64,000 bases of DNA from Halalkalibacter akibai JCM 9157 (GTDB lineage Bacteria; Bacillota; Bacilli; Bacillales; Bacillaceae_D): the NCBI RefSeq assembly GCF_000513135.1, contig NZ_BAUV01000010.1:42016-106015 (forward strand). Direction: 5' to 3'. Numbering within the stretch: the stretch's first letter is position 1; every line of letters starts with the position of its first letter. The notes under the pieces were generated by a model. It was not told where the DNA came from and did no database searches. It was given only the letters and a program-made list of their open reading frames with translations. Shown here in pieces: positions 1 through 9,515 of the stretch. Position numbers and translations under genes: made by a program.

Positions 1-1041
1 GAAGAGCCAACACCATTTGCAGGTGACCCGCGTGGAATTTTAAAACGTGTATTAAAAGATGCTGAAAAGCTTGGATATACGGCATTTAATATTGGACCAG
101 AACCAGAGTTTTTCCTTTTTAAAAATGATGAAAATGGAGAACCGACTCTTGAGCTAAATGATAAAGGTGGCTATTTCGACTTAGCACCAACGGATCTTGG
201 TGAAAATTGCCGCCGTGATATCGTTCTAGAACTAGAAGATATGGGCTTTGACATCGAAGCATCTCACCATGAGGTTGCTCCTGGTCAACACGAAATTGAT
301 TTTAAATATGCGGATGCTGTTACAGCTTGTGATAACATTCAAACATTTAAACTTGTTGTTAAGACGATTGCTCGTAAACATGGCCTTCATGCAACGTTTA
401 TGCCAAAGCCTTTGTTTGGTGTAAATGGATCAGGTATGCATTGTAATATGTCTTTATTTACAAAAGAAGGAAATGCATTTTATGATGAAGGTACAGAATC
501 GCAATTAAGTGAAACAGCTATGCAATTTTTAGCTGGTATCTTAAAGCATGCGGAAGCTTTCACTGCAATTACAAATCCAATCGTTAACTCTTACAAGCGT
601 CTTGTTCCTGGATATGAAGCACCGGTTTATGTAGCTTGGTCGATGCGTAACCGTAGTCCACTAATCCGTATTCCTTCATCTAGAGGGGTAAGTACACGTG
701 TTGAAGTTCGAAGTCCAGATCCAGCTGCTAACCCGTATTTAGCTATGGCTGTTATGCTTGCTGCTGGTCTTGATGGAATTAAGAAAAAATTAACTCCACC
801 ACCTGCAACAGATCGTAATATTTATGTGATGAGCAAAGAAGAGCGTATTGAAGAAGGAATTAATGATCTACCAGCAACTTTAAAACAAGCAATTGATAAG
901 CTTGTTCAAGATGATGTTATGATTAAAGCCCTTGGAGAGCATGCTGTAGAAAACTTTGTTGAAGCTAAAGAAATCGAATGGGATATGTTCCGCACGCAAG
1001 TACATCCGTGGGAACGTGACCAGTATATGCAGAACTATTAA
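1..1041 (+). CDS. glnA: Glutamine synthetase type I, C-terminal part (5' truncated by window edge)
   Basis: The open frame runs in from base 1 with no start, giving 346 residues; from memory the Bacillus enzyme is about 444 residues, so roughly the first 100 lie outside the window. The enzyme makes glutamine from glutamate, ammonia and ATP in the cytoplasm. Visible signatures are the metal/glutamate motif GPEPEFF near residue 32, [13 protein letters not shown], the ATP-binding stretch [14 protein letters not shown] and NRSPLIRIP, and the C-terminal end [13 protein letters not shown]. Close agreement with the Bacillus protein makes the assignment secure. The glnR gene expected upstream is not visible. 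A strong terminator follows the stop directly. Confidence 0.97.
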   Translation, partial: EEPTPFAGDPRGILKRVLKDAEKLGYTAFNIGPEPEFFLFKNDENGEPTLELNDKGGYFDLAPTDLGENCRRDIVLELEDMGFDIEASHHEVAPGQHEIDFKYADAVTACDNIQTFKLVVKTIARKHGLHATFMPKPLFGVNGSGMHCNMSLFTKEGNAFYDEGTESQLSETAMQFLAGILKHAEAFTAITNPIVNSYKRLVPGYEAPVYVAWSMRNRSPLIRIPSSRGVSTRVEVRSPDPAANPYLAMAVMLAAGLDGIKKKLTPPPATDRNIYVMSKEERIEEGINDLPATLKQAIDKLVQDDVMIKALGEHAVENFVEAKEIEWDMFRTQVHPWERDQYMQNY

Positions 1042-1049
1042 GATGTCTT

Positions 1050-1086
1050 AAACCCCCGACACGATATGTGTTGGGGGTTTATTGTA
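1050..1086 (+). terminator. Intrinsic terminator of glnA
   Basis: A 13-bp stem (AAACCCCCGACAC paired with GTGTTGGGGGTTT, one G-U pair) with a 5-nt loop sits 8 nt after the glnA stop and runs into a T-rich stretch. Confidence 0.93.
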
Positions 1087-1643
1087 TATTTTGTTTTAGA
1101 GTATAGTAGTTTTATTTATGAACAAACACCTTCATCGTTCTAGTCCAATAAATGAAATACAGATAACTTCTAAAAAATCTTTAGAGGCTTGTCTATGAAT
1201 CTTTCGTTCTCCCTCGTGTAACGTTTTACAGTCAATCTTTTCTTTACATCGTAAATAAAAACCATATTTATTTTTATATTTCACGTTAAAAAGATGTATG
1301 GACATACGTATCCCTTCAATTCCTTTTCCAACTGTCATGTATTTTTCGTTAAAGTTATATTTTTTGAATTAAAAGTTTGTATTATGGATTATTACATATT
1401 TTTTAGATTCGGTGTTTTAGAGTAAATGCGTTCTGAGGTCTGGTTATGGAGGATATTAGAAGTATTACTCAGTATAGCGCGTATCTATATTAATATTTGA
1501 ATATTTATGAAGGGACTTTATAATGCTGTTTTCATAAAAATTGATGCGCAAACTATACATAACAAACTTCCAATTAAAGAGCAATAAGGTATAAATTTAC
1601 TTTTTTAATTCAAAAGACCTAATAAAACTAGTATTTTAAATAG
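1087..1643. other. Intergenic stretch without a supported gene
   Basis: About 560 nt of AT-rich DNA lies between glnA and the chemoreceptor gene. The only longer open frame, on the minus strand at 1132-1338, has no ribosome binding site and no recognisable domain. Nothing else was seen apart from the promoter-like sites near the chemoreceptor, listed separately. Confidence 0.6.
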
Positions 1644-1669
1644 TAAAATAGTATTGCGTTTTGCGATCT
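1644..1669 (+). promoter_or_regulatory. Candidate sigma-D promoter of the chemoreceptor gene
   Basis: TAAA at 1644-1647 is followed after 14 nt by TGCGATCT at 1662-1669, which resembles the sigma-D -10 element GCCGATAT (core CGAT kept). Bacillus chemotaxis receptor genes are commonly transcribed by sigma-D, so position and gene type agree. The match is imperfect. Confidence 0.4.
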
Positions 1670-1690
1670 ATCCCCTATAATTAAAAATAA

Positions 1691-1704
1691 TAAAAGCGTT
1701 TTCA
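1691..1704 (+). promoter_or_regulatory. Candidate CcpA cre site upstream of the chemoreceptor
   Basis: TAAAAGCGTTTTCA matches the cre consensus TGWAARCGYTWNCW at 13 of 14 positions. It lies just downstream of the predicted transcription start, where bound CcpA would hinder elongation. Identified by eye only. Confidence 0.45.
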
Positions 1705-1735
1705 ACTAAAACATTTAATAAGAAGGGGCAGCAGC

Positions 1736-3508
1736 ATGAATATTCTAAGGAAAACAAAACGTGTAAAAGACAAAAAGGAAAAGCTTAAAGTGACAAAGTT
1801 TTTAAATGTAAACAATATGAAGATTAAAACGAAATTACTAATTGTTTTTACCGTTTCTATTTTAGGGCTAGTATTATTATCAACTTTTAGTTTTCTATCT
1901 CTATCGAGTATAAATAATCAAATGGATAGTGTATATGACCATGAATTAGAAGCCATGAGTCTTGTACAAGAATTGCGCTCAAATATCGTTAGGTTAGATC
2001 AGAATCTTTTAGTTAGTATTAGAGAAGCTAGGCAAAACAAAAGAAACCTTGAATATGATTCTCAAATGATCATCGATCAGATTGAAAGATCTCTAGAGAG
2101 TTTAAATCACTTGCTGACAACTGAGAATGAACAGTATCTCTACAAAACCATCTTTGAAGGTTGGAATAACTATCAACTTAGCGTACATACCTTAGTTGAA
2201 GAAAGTCTGAACGGAAATACTGACCGATTTTATACCGAACATTCTAGGGCTCAAAGAGAACTGAATTCTGTGAACTTTGCTTTGAATACCTTATTTACGA
2301 TTAAACAAGTCGAGGTTAACAATTCAAGATATTTTATCCAAGATATTTTTGCATCATCAGTGAAAATAAATGCGGTCGTGTTAGCAGTTGTAGTATTATT
2401 TATTGTTACATCTGGTGTGTTAGTGTATAAAAATATCATTAATAGACTTAATCAATTATCAGACTCTAATCTTAAGATATCGAACGGGGAATTAACGACA
2501 GAGGTGAGTTCACTTATTAGTAAAGATGAAGTAGGATCACTTGCCAAAAGTAGCCAATCGATTGCTTTCAATTTAAAAGGAATGATTCGTGACATTAAAG
2601 ATTCGATCGAGTTAATGAATGATACAGTGGGAAAAGTGAGAGAAATTGTTAACACGGGATTTGAGTCCCAAGAAACGGTCTCTTCTAATATTAGAGAAAT
2701 CTCCTCTGGTTTGACTAAACAAGCATCCAATATGGAAGAATCAATGAAAGATATTTCAGAATTGAATGTGTCAATGACGGATGTTAATACATTCATTCAA
2801 CAGTTGAAAAATGTATTTATCACAGCGATGGAAGAAGTTAATAAGGGTGTCATCGAATTACAAACAACTGTGAATCAAATGGAAGAAATTTCTACAACTA
2901 ATAATCATCTAATTGAATCTTTTGCCGAACTTAAAGTTGAATTAAATGAAATTAAAGAGTATGCGGATTCAATTGTTAGTATCTCAGAAAACACAAACCT
3001 TCTATCATTAAATGCTAGCATTGAAGCTGCCAGGGCTGGAGAGCATGGACGTGGGTTTGCGATCGTGGCAGAAGAAGTGAGAAAACTTTCGACTGAATCG
3101 AGCTTAGTAGCTAAGGGAGTACAAGAAGTTGTTCGTCGTAATGAAATAAAAACAGAGAAATTTAGAGAAACGCTTCAAATGGCAAATGCTAAAATTCATA
3201 ACGGTACGAATAATATGCATGAAACAAATGTTATTTTTAAGAGTATAGAAGAAAGAATTAAAGAAATTGATAATAGAATTGATGCTGTTGCAGATAAAAG
3301 CGAAAATGTTACTAAACGTAGTAGTTCAGTTACTTTAATGATTGAGGAAGTAAGTGCAATCTCAGAGGAAACGACTGCTTCTATGGAAGAAATTGCAGCC
3401 TCTTCTACTGAACTTGTTGATCACTTTAAAGAAGTTTTAGAGCAAGTTGATAAACAAAAGGAATTAGCTGAAAATCTTGAAGGGAATATTAAGCAATTTA
3501 AAATCTAA
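1736..3508 (+). CDS. Methyl-accepting chemotaxis protein with four-helix ligand domain
   Basis: This 590-residue transmembrane chemoreceptor should signal through CheA/CheW at the cell pole. A basic cytoplasmic N-terminus (about 30 residues) precedes TM1 at about 33-55. An extracellular, mostly helical ligand-binding region without recognisable PAS or Cache motifs follows to about 205, then TM2 at about 210-230, a HAMP domain, and the long coiled-coil signalling domain. The signalling hairpin tip [20 protein letters not shown] lies near residues 420-440. The ATG has AGAAGGGG upstream. The gene stands alone between terminators. The ligand cannot be told from the sequence. Confidence 0.92.
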   Translation: MNILRKTKRVKDKKEKLKVTKFLNVNNMKIKTKLLIVFTVSILGLVLLSTFSFLSLSSINNQMDSVYDHELEAMSLVQELRSNIVRLDQNLLVSIREARQNKRNLEYDSQMIIDQIERSLESLNHLLTTENEQYLYKTIFEGWNNYQLSVHTLVEESLNGNTDRFYTEHSRAQRELNSVNFALNTLFTIKQVEVNNSRYFIQDIFASSVKINAVVLAVVVLFIVTSGVLVYKNIINRLNQLSDSNLKISNGELTTEVSSLISKDEVGSLAKSSQSIAFNLKGMIRDIKDSIELMNDTVGKVREIVNTGFESQETVSSNIREISSGLTKQASNMEESMKDISELNVSMTDVNTFIQQLKNVFITAMEEVNKGVIELQTTVNQMEEISTTNNHLIESFAELKVELNEIKEYADSIVSISENTNLLSLNASIEAARAGEHGRGFAIVAEEVRKLSTESSLVAKGVQEVVRRNEIKTEKFRETLQMANAKIHNGTNNMHETNVIFKSIEERIKEIDNRIDAVADKSENVTKRSSSVTLMIEEVSAISEETTASMEEIAASSTELVDHFKEVLEQVDKQKELAENLEGNIKQFKI

Positions 3509-3522
3509 AATTGCTAGTTGCC

Positions 3523-3563
3523 AAAAAGTCCTTTAACACAAGTTGTGTTAAGGACTTTTTTTG
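3523..3563 (+). terminator. Intrinsic terminator of the chemoreceptor gene
   Basis: AAAAAGTCCTT(t)AACACA pairs with TGTGTTAAGGACTTTTT (one bulged base) and ends in a run of seven T. Confidence 0.9.
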
Positions 3564-3665
3564 CATTTAATTCTATTTAAATGAGTAAACAAAGGCATGT
3601 TTAACTATTTAAGTCATAGATTAATAGTGAAAATCTAGTAAGTATAATTAGAGGAGGACTATTTA

Positions 3666-3893
3666 ATGGAAAAAGACTTAGCTTCACTCTCGCGTTTTGC
3701 TTTTTTAATTGTTGCTGTGTTAAATGCTGTATTAAACTTACTAGGGTATCAAACAATACCAGAACAATTTGTTAACGATGTAGTGGCGATCTTATCTGGT
3801 GTTTATTTTATTTGGGCAGGTTGGAAGAATAATTATATTAGTGAGAAGGGGCTTCGACAAAAAGAAGTGCTTAAACAGCATAAATTAGATTAA
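3666..3893 (+). CDS. SPP1-family phage holin-like small membrane protein
   Basis: The 75-residue protein has an N-terminal hydrophobic segment at about 10-27, a turn with IPEQFVNDV, a second hydrophobic segment at about 40-53, then WAGWKNN and a charged tail. This arrangement, including the W-KNN motif after the second helix and the lysine-rich end, is typical of SPP1-type holins (PF04688), which form membrane lesions for endolysin release. The ATG is preceded by AGAGGAGGA. No endolysin or other phage gene is adjacent, so it is a solitary copy, perhaps domesticated. It lies one gene away from the SOS regulator locus. Confidence 0.72.
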   Translation: MEKDLASLSRFAFLIVAVLNAVLNLLGYQTIPEQFVNDVVAILSGVYFIWAGWKNNYISEKGLRQKEVLKQHKLD

Positions 3894-3922
3894 AAGAGGC
3901 TAACCTAAAAGCAGAAAACAAT

Positions 3923-3960
3923 AAAGCGACTTTCAAATAGTAAGAACATGTTCGCTTTTT
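3923..3960 (+). terminator. Possible terminator after the holin-like gene
   Basis: AAAGCGA pairs with TCGCTTT across a 22-nt loop and is followed by TTTTTG. The long loop makes it weak. The remainder of the gap to 4156 shows nothing else. Confidence 0.4.
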
Positions 3961-4156
3961 GATTCAAAGGCTTCTAAGTCATCCCCACATGGTAATGATG
4001 TTTTTCGTGGAGTGATATGCACAACCATGTTTTCATATTATAGCCATAATAATCAAATATTATAATAAAAAAGAATAGTCAAAAAACCTTAGCTGTTTTA
4101 AGTGTTTTCCAAGTAATAAATCATTTATACTTAAAGTAGAGGAGGAGGAGTTATAT

Positions 4157-4351
4157 TTGAGTAAAAAAACGTTGTTATTGATTATATATGTATTATCTTT
4201 TATGTTCTTTCTGCGAAGTATATTTAGAATATTGACCTATGAAGGAACTGGTGGATATGGAATGGTAATCGTTAGTGCATTAGTAATGACTTTTGTATTG
4301 AGGACGTATCTAAAAGAAAGAAGTAAAGAAAAACAGGAAGCTGCACAGTAA
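4157..4351 (+). CDS. Small two-helix membrane protein of unknown function
   Basis: A TTG start 6 nt after the very strong site GGAGGAGGAG (4141-4150) opens a 64-residue frame. Hydrophobic segments cover about residues 5-25 and 34-49, joined by a Gly-rich turn (YEGTGGYG); the C-terminus is charged (LKERSKEKQE). I do not recognise the family. It converges on lexA and shares a bidirectional terminator whose left arm lies inside its last codons. The strong RBS and the terminator support a real gene. Confidence 0.65.
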   Translation: MSKKTLLLIIYVLSFMFFLRSIFRILTYEGTGGYGMVIVSALVMTFVLRTYLKERSKEKQEAAQ

Positions 4352-4375
4352 TTAGCAGCTTCCTGTTTTTCTTTT
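4325..4375. terminator. Bidirectional terminator between the small membrane protein gene and lexA
   Basis: A perfect 20-bp stem (4325-4344 with 4355-4374, 10-nt loop) carries A-rich and T-rich flanks on both sides, so it can end transcription from either strand. It overlaps the 3' end of the upstream coding region. Confidence 0.9.
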
Positions 4376-4377
4376 GG

Positions 4378-4998
4378 TTAGTGAATCGTGCGAAACACTC
4401 CTACAACTTTTCCAAGCACTGACACGTCCTTCAAAAGTATCGGTGCCATTGTTGAATTTTCAGGTTGCAGGCGAATATAATCTTTCTCCCGGAAGAAGCG
4501 TTTAACAGTTGCTTCGTTATCCTCAGTCATAGCAACAATGATATCTCCATTATTCGCTGTTTGTTGTTGACGAACTATTACCATATCACCATCAAAGATA
4601 CCCGCTTCGATCATACTATCTCCTTGAATAATTAATACATACGTATTTTCAGAAACAAGATGATCAGGTAAGGGTAAATAATCTTCAATATTCTCAATGG
4701 CTGTAATCGGTAACCCGGCCGTTACCTTTCCTAAAACTGGGACATATGTAGTTTTTCTATCAGGTAATGGAACTGTTTCATTTTCTAGATCGAGAATTTC
4801 AATAGCTCTGGGTTTAGTAGGATCTCTACGAATGTATCCTTTTTTCTCTAATCGTGAAAGATGTCCGTGTACGGTTGAACTAGATGCTAGCCCAACTGCT
4901 TCACCAATTTCTCGGACTGAAGGGGGATAACCTTTCTTTTTTACTTCCACTTTTATAAAGTCTAGTATTTCGAGTTGACGTTTTGATAGCTTTGTCAC
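4378..4998 (-). CDS. lexA: SOS response repressor LexA (DinR)
   Basis: This is a 206-residue repressor-protease. The N-terminal winged helix-turn-helix contains [20 protein letters not shown]. The autocleavage site Ala94-Gly95 lies in KVTAGLP, and the catalytic dyad is Ser128 in QGDSM and Lys166 in ATVKRFF. The start is taken as GTG at 4998 because GAGGTGG lies 5 nt upstream and the N-terminus MTKLSKRQ then matches Bacillus LexA; a GTG three codons earlier overlaps that RBS. It is divergent from the yneA-position gene, with LexA boxes between them, so it should repress itself and that operon until RecA filaments trigger self-cleavage. Confidence 0.97.
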   Translation of the reverse strand: MTKLSKRQLEILDFIKVEVKKKGYPPSVREIGEAVGLASSSTVHGHLSRLEKKGYIRRDPTKPRAIEILDLENETVPLPDRKTTYVPVLGKVTAGLPITAIENIEDYLPLPDHLVSENTYVLIIQGDSMIEAGIFDGDMVIVRQQQTANNGDIIVAMTEDNEATVKRFFREKDYIRLQPENSTMAPILLKDVSVLGKVVGVFRTIH

Positions 4999-5043
4999 AG
5001 ATACCACCTCACTTACTTTCCTAATTATCTAAATTGTACCATG

Positions 5044-5129
5044 CGAACATATGTAACGCAAACGTTAGTTCTAAAATCTATTGACACAAACGAATGTTCG
5101 TATTAAAATAAATTACGAACAAACATTCT
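5044..5129. promoter_or_regulatory. Cluster of LexA (SOS) boxes
   Basis: Scored against the Bacillus box CGAACRNRYGTTYG: CAAACGAATGTTCG at 5087-5100 matches 13 of 14, CGAACAAACATTCT at 5116-5129 matches 12, and CGAACATATGTAAC at 5044-5057 matches 11 (weaker, nearer lexA). The two best boxes sit in the spacer and just downstream of the forward promoter, as expected for repression by steric block. Confidence 0.8.
5081..5109 (+). promoter_or_regulatory. Sigma-A promoter of the SOS-controlled operon
   Basis: TTGACA (5081-5086), a 17-nt spacer and TAAAAT (5104-5109) form a near-consensus promoter overlapped by a LexA box. Confidence 0.8.
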
Positions 5130-5146
5130 GTAGAGGTGAATTTTTT

Positions 5147-5366
5147 ATGTTAAAACGATTTTCAGGACAAGAAGTGTTTATTGTATCCTCAGCTTTCTTA
5201 GTTTTACTGTTTATGTATATTGCCATTATCGTTTCTGCTCCTATAAATGAATTATCAGAAATAGTGGAACAAGGTGAATTAGATTTTTTAACTGAATCAA
5301 ATGATGAATCTTCAACGGAAACAACTTCAAGTTATGCACTAGGGGATAGCTTAACTGGAGATAAAA

Positions 5367-5374
<8 letters not shown>
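5147..5374 (+). CDS. SOS-induced small membrane protein at the yneA position (SosA-like, no LysM)
   Basis: The ATG at 5147 follows AGAGGTGA by 7 nt and gives 75 residues. A short basic N-terminus and one transmembrane segment (about residues 10-31) are followed by an acidic, Ser/Thr-rich tail of about 44 residues predicted outside the cell. By position (divergent from lexA, LexA boxes, just before the resolvase gene) it corresponds to B. subtilis YneA, the SOS division inhibitor. YneA carries a C-terminal LysM domain; this protein does not, and its architecture is closer to staphylococcal SosA. A role in halting division after DNA damage is inferred from locus and topology. Its end overlaps yneB by 8 nt. 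Confidence 0.8.
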
Positions 5375-6007
<633 letters not shown>

Positions 6008-6093
6008 TTTAAAGGGTATCAGTTGAAATCACATAGTCGATCCTGTAAAGTAGACAAAGTGTAAGAAGATTGTATAAGAAGGCAGGGGTCGTA

Positions 6094-6336
6094 ATGTTAT
6101 CGCAAGAAAAAATAAATAGAATCAATGAGTTATCTAAGCGCGCTAAAACAACCGGTTTAACGAAAAAAGAGGAAAAAGAACAACAGATCCTAAGGCAAGA
6201 ATATATAAAAGTTTTTCGGAATTCGTTTAAAAACCAACTTCATTCTGTTACGGTTGTGGACGAAAATGGAAATGATGTAACTCCAGATGCCCTAAAAGCT
6301 AGTAAAGAAAATAAAAATAATAAAGGTATGCATTAA
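6094..6336 (+). CDS. ynzC: YnzC family protein (DUF896)
   Basis: This 80-residue cytoplasmic protein has the DUF896 pattern: KINRINELSKRAKTTGLT, EEKEQQILRQEYIKVFR and GNDVTPDALK. The family forms small helical hairpins; in B. subtilis the gene belongs to the LexA-controlled yneA-yneB-ynzC operon. Start chosen at ATG 6094 behind AGGGG; an upstream TTG at 6070 has no good RBS. A terminator follows, closing the operon before tkt. Molecular function is unknown. Confidence 0.9.
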   Translation: MLSQEKINRINELSKRAKTTGLTKKEEKEQQILRQEYIKVFRNSFKNQLHSVTVVDENGNDVTPDALKASKENKNNKGMH

Positions 6337-6366
6337 AAGTCTCAGATGGTTTTAGAGGCTTTTTTT
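6335..6366 (+). terminator. Terminator after ynzC
   Basis: AAAAGTCTC pairs with GAGGCTTTT (one G-U pair) over an 11-nt loop and ends in T7. Confidence 0.8.
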
Positions 6367-6471
6367 CGATTATTTATATGTTTCTGAATGCTTGAAGAAT
6401 TTAAGGATAAAGTATATGATGTAAACCATGTAGATAGATTTAAGTAATTTTCAGAAAGTAGGGAATACAGA

Positions 6472-8469
6472 ATGTCAAAACAAGTAGAGCAACTTGCAGT
6501 GAATACGATTCGTACACTATCCATTGATAGTATTGAGAAAGCTAACTCTGGTCATCCAGGAATGCCAATGGGAGCTGCCCCAATGGCGTTTAGTTTATGG
6601 ACTAAATACATGAATCATAACCCGGCTAACCCAGATTGGGCTAATCGAGATCGTTTTGTTTTATCAGCAGGTCATGGTTCAATGTTACTTTATAGTTTAT
6701 TGCACTTAACAGGGTATGATTTATCCTTAGAAGATTTACAGCAGTTCCGCCAATGGGGAAGTAAAACACCAGGACATCCGGAATTTGGTCATACACCGGG
6801 AGTTGAGGCAACAACAGGTCCACTTGGACAAGGCGTAGCTATGGCGGTAGGAATGGCTATGGCTGAGCGTCATTTAGCAGCTACTTATAATAAAGAAGAT
6901 TTCAAAGTAGTAGATCATTATACATATACCATTTGTGGTGATGGAGATTTAATGGAGGGTGTTTCTGCGGAAGCAGCGTCTTTAGCTGGACACTTGAAGT
7001 TAGGACGTTTAGTAGTGTTATACGATTCTAATGATATTTCATTAGATGGAGATCTTCATATTTCATTCTCAGAAAGTGTTGAAGATCGTTACAAAGCCTA
7101 CGGATGGCAAGTGATTCGTGTTGAAGACGGAAATGACTTAGACGAAATTAACCGCGCTATAGCAGCAGCAAAAGAAGATGAACGCCCTACGTTAATCGAG
7201 GTTAAAACGGTGATTGGTTACGGCTCGCCTAACAAGTCTGGTAAGTCTGCTTCTCATGGCGCACCACTTGGTAAAGATGAGGTTACTTTGACAAAATCTA
7301 CTTATGAGTGGGCTCATGAGGAAGAATTTCATGTTCCAGATGAGGTAAGGGATTTTTATGCAGCTGTAAAAGCTGAAGGTGAGAAAAAAGAACAGGAATG
7401 GAATCAATTATTTGCTTCATATAAAAAGCAATATCCAGAACTTGCAGAGCAATTTGAACGAGCGATGAAAGGCGAACTTCCTAATGAATGGGATGCACAA
7501 ACTCCAGTTTACGAGCCAGGTTCTAATGTTGCTACGCGTAATTCTTCCGGTGAAGTGTTAAACGTTTTTGCAAATTCAATACCAGAACTATTTGGTGGAT
7601 CAGCTGATCTTGCGGGTTCGAATAAAACCTACATGAAAGATCTAGGAGATTTCTCGCGTGATCATTATGAAGGGCGCAACATTTGGTTTGGTGTACGTGA
7701 ATTTGCTATGGGGGCAGCTATAAACGGTATGGCTCTTCACGGTGGATTAAAAGTATTTGGGGCAACATTCTTCGTATTCTCTGATTACTTACGTCCTGCT
7801 ATTCGTTTAGCTGCATTAATGAAACTACCAGTTATTTATGTGTTTACGCATGATAGTATTGCAGTGGGTGAAGACGGTCCTACACATGAACCAGTTGAGC
7901 AATTACCAGCCTTACGCGCAATGCCAGGTTTATCTGTTATTCGTCCTGGTGATAGTAATGAAACAGCTGCTGCTTGGAAAGTAGCACTTGAGAGCCAAGA
8001 TACACCAACAGCTCTAGTATTAACTCGTCAAAACTTAAAAACGCTAGATAGTACAAAGGAATTAGCATATGAAGGTGTTAAAAAAGGTGCTTATATTGCC
8101 TCAAAAGCGAATGGAACTACGGATGCGTTGCTACTTGCTTCTGGATCAGAAGTGCCTTTAGCTGTAGAAGCACAAGCTGCTCTTGAAAAAGAAGGTATCT
8201 ATGCTGACGTAATTAGTATGCCTAGTTGGGACCTTTTTGAGAAACAACCACAGTCTTATAAGGATGAAGTCATCTCGCCTAATGTGAAAGCACGTCTAGG
8301 TATTGAAATGGCAACATCTTTAGGGTGGGCTAGATACGTTGGAGACAATGGTGATGTGTTAGCGATTGATCAATTTGGAGCATCTGCACCAGGTGAAAAG
8401 ATCATGGAGGAATATGGATTTACGGTAGAGAATGTAGTAGCTAAAGTGAAAGTACTCCTACAAAAATAA
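6472..8469 (+). CDS. tkt: Transketolase
   Basis: The 665-residue thiamine diphosphate enzyme transfers two-carbon ketol units in the non-oxidative pentose phosphate pathway. Visible landmarks are His28 in [16 protein letters not shown], the TPP motif [15 protein letters not shown] ending near YDSND, the catalytic glutamate in [10 protein letters not shown], and [19 protein letters not shown] in the pyrimidine-binding domain. The length is normal for the family. The ATG follows AAGTAGGG. It lies between ynzC and sirA as in B. subtilis and is flanked by terminators, so it is probably monocistronic. Confidence 0.97.
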   Translation: MSKQVEQLAVNTIRTLSIDSIEKANSGHPGMPMGAAPMAFSLWTKYMNHNPANPDWANRDRFVLSAGHGSMLLYSLLHLTGYDLSLEDLQQFRQWGSKTPGHPEFGHTPGVEATTGPLGQGVAMAVGMAMAERHLAATYNKEDFKVVDHYTYTICGDGDLMEGVSAEAASLAGHLKLGRLVVLYDSNDISLDGDLHISFSESVEDRYKAYGWQVIRVEDGNDLDEINRAIAAAKEDERPTLIEVKTVIGYGSPNKSGKSASHGAPLGKDEVTLTKSTYEWAHEEEFHVPDEVRDFYAAVKAEGEKKEQEWNQLFASYKKQYPELAEQFERAMKGELPNEWDAQTPVYEPGSNVATRNSSGEVLNVFANSIPELFGGSADLAGSNKTYMKDLGDFSRDHYEGRNIWFGVREFAMGAAINGMALHGGLKVFGATFFVFSDYLRPAIRLAALMKLPVIYVFTHDSIAVGEDGPTHEPVEQLPALRAMPGLSVIRPGDSNETAAAWKVALESQDTPTALVLTRQNLKTLDSTKELAYEGVKKGAYIASKANGTTDALLLASGSEVPLAVEAQAALEKEGIYADVISMPSWDLFEKQPQSYKDEVISPNVKARLGIEMATSLGWARYVGDNGDVLAIDQFGASAPGEKIMEEYGFTVENVVAKVKVLLQK

Positions 8470-8478
8470 AAGCTTAGA

Positions 8479-8520
8479 ACGGGACTTTAGAGATCTACAA
8501 ATTTCTAAAGTCCCGTTTTT
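8479..8520 (+). terminator. Terminator of tkt
   Basis: ACGGGACTTTAGA pairs perfectly with TCTAAAGTCCCGT (13 bp, 12-nt loop) and ends in TTTTT. Confidence 0.93.
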
Positions 8521-8557
8521 ATATGTAATTAACTAATATGCCCTGATTTTTTGATAA

Positions 8558-8566
8558 TTCGACAAA
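8558..8566 (-). promoter_or_regulatory. Candidate Spo0A box upstream of sirA
   Basis: TTCGACAAA is the exact reverse complement of TTTGTCGAA, which contains the 0A-box core TGTCGAA. A possible -10 element TATACT lies at 8618-8623. B. subtilis sirA is activated by Spo0A~P, so the site fits the gene. Confidence 0.6.
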
Positions 8567-8652
8567 ACTAGTGTGAATCTTCTCCGATTTAAGACAATCA
8601 TTTTACTAGAGATCTCGTATACTAAATTGTAACAAAACACGAGAGGGTGTCC

Positions 8653-9111
8653 ATGATGAGACATTATGAATTATATATTGTTGAAGAAGATGTTGCTCGT
8701 CAATATTACGGACAAGAATCGAAGCTTTTTTATTTATTCCTTGAACATGAAAAAGCAAAGGGTTCACAAAAAGAGATTTTAAGAAAACAGATTGAATATA
8801 TCACTAAACCAATTCCTGCTCTTCTATTACAACAAAAATTAAAACAAGACCTAATGAAAATTGAAGGATATCGTAAAAAGAAGAATACACACCTTATAGA
8901 AATCATAGATCGGGATTCAAAAGCAGAATTAGTTATAGGGTCTGATGCCCTTTATTTAACAGCAGAAGGATCATTTGAAATTGAAACGATGTTTTTTGAA
9001 ATCCTCAGAAAGTGTGAACCAGCCTTTTTTGCCTTTTCCATTTCTGAACACAGGTATGGATGGTTAAAGCCATTGAAGCAACAAGACTTTTTAAGAACGA
9101 ATCCTGTCTAA
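8653..9111 (+). CDS. sirA: Sporulation inhibitor of replication SirA
   Basis: SirA binds DnaA domain I during sporulation and prevents new rounds of replication. This 152-residue protein shows the family landmarks: N-terminal MRHYELYIVEEDVARQYYGQES, QIEYITKPIP, FEIETMFFEILRK and RYGWLKPLK near the C-terminus. Start taken at ATG 8653 behind GAGAGGG; ATG 8656 is equally possible. The upstream GTG lies inside the RBS. The perfect Spo0A box upstream agrees with its known control. The genomic order tkt-sirA-yneF is conserved. Confidence 0.93.
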   Translation: MMRHYELYIVEEDVARQYYGQESKLFYLFLEHEKAKGSQKEILRKQIEYITKPIPALLLQQKLKQDLMKIEGYRKKKNTHLIEIIDRDSKAELVIGSDALYLTAEGSFEIETMFFEILRKCEPAFFAFSISEHRYGWLKPLKQQDFLRTNPV

Positions 9112-9223
9112 TTGATATTTTGAGGAAGTGCTTTTAAAACCGTTCTCATTAAGATATAATAGATAAGGTTGAATCGAGTTTTTACTCGGAAGGTTAGATA
9201 GCACGAAGGAGGACGTTGGACTT

Positions 9224-9439
9224 ATGTGGATTCATATTCTTGGGTATACACTAGCTGTTGCAGCTGGTATCGCAATCGGCTTCTTTATAGCACGTAAGAC
9301 AATGATGTCTTATTTAAAAAAGAACCCACCGTTTAATGAGCAAATGCTACGCGTCATGATGATGCAAATGGGACAAAACCCATCACAAAAGAAGATCAAT
9401 CAAATGATGAAAGCAATGCAGAAGCAACAAGGTAAATAA
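9224..9439 (+). CDS. yneF: YneF family small membrane protein (UPF0154)
   Basis: The 71-residue protein has one N-terminal transmembrane helix (about residues 4-24) followed by [39 protein letters not shown], the characteristic UPF0154 signature. GGAGG lies 11 nt before the ATG, slightly long. Function is unknown; it is widely conserved in Bacilli and sits directly after sirA as in B. subtilis. Confidence 0.95.
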   Translation: MWIHILGYTLAVAAGIAIGFFIARKTMMSYLKKNPPFNEQMLRVMMMQMGQNPSQKKINQMMKAMQKQQGK

Positions 9440-9453
9440 TTCAGATGGACAAG

Positions 9454-9476
9454 CACCTCAAGCATGAGGTGTTTTT
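9454..9476 (+). terminator. Terminator after yneF
   Basis: CACCTCA-AGCA-TGAGGTG hairpin followed by TTTTTC. Confidence 0.85.
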
Positions 9477-9515
9477 CTGCTTTCATATAAAGATTTCTTA
9501 CAAGGAGAATATACA

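Noticed and set aside
1132..1338. 68-residue minus-strand open frame after glnA
   Set aside because: No ribosome binding site, no domain, and composition like random AT-rich DNA.
2452..2796. 114-residue frame antisense to the chemoreceptor gene
   Set aside because: Shadow of the strongly coding opposite strand; no RBS or recognisable fold.
4697..4930. 77-residue frame antisense to lexA
   Set aside because: Entirely inside lexA on the other strand, with no RBS.
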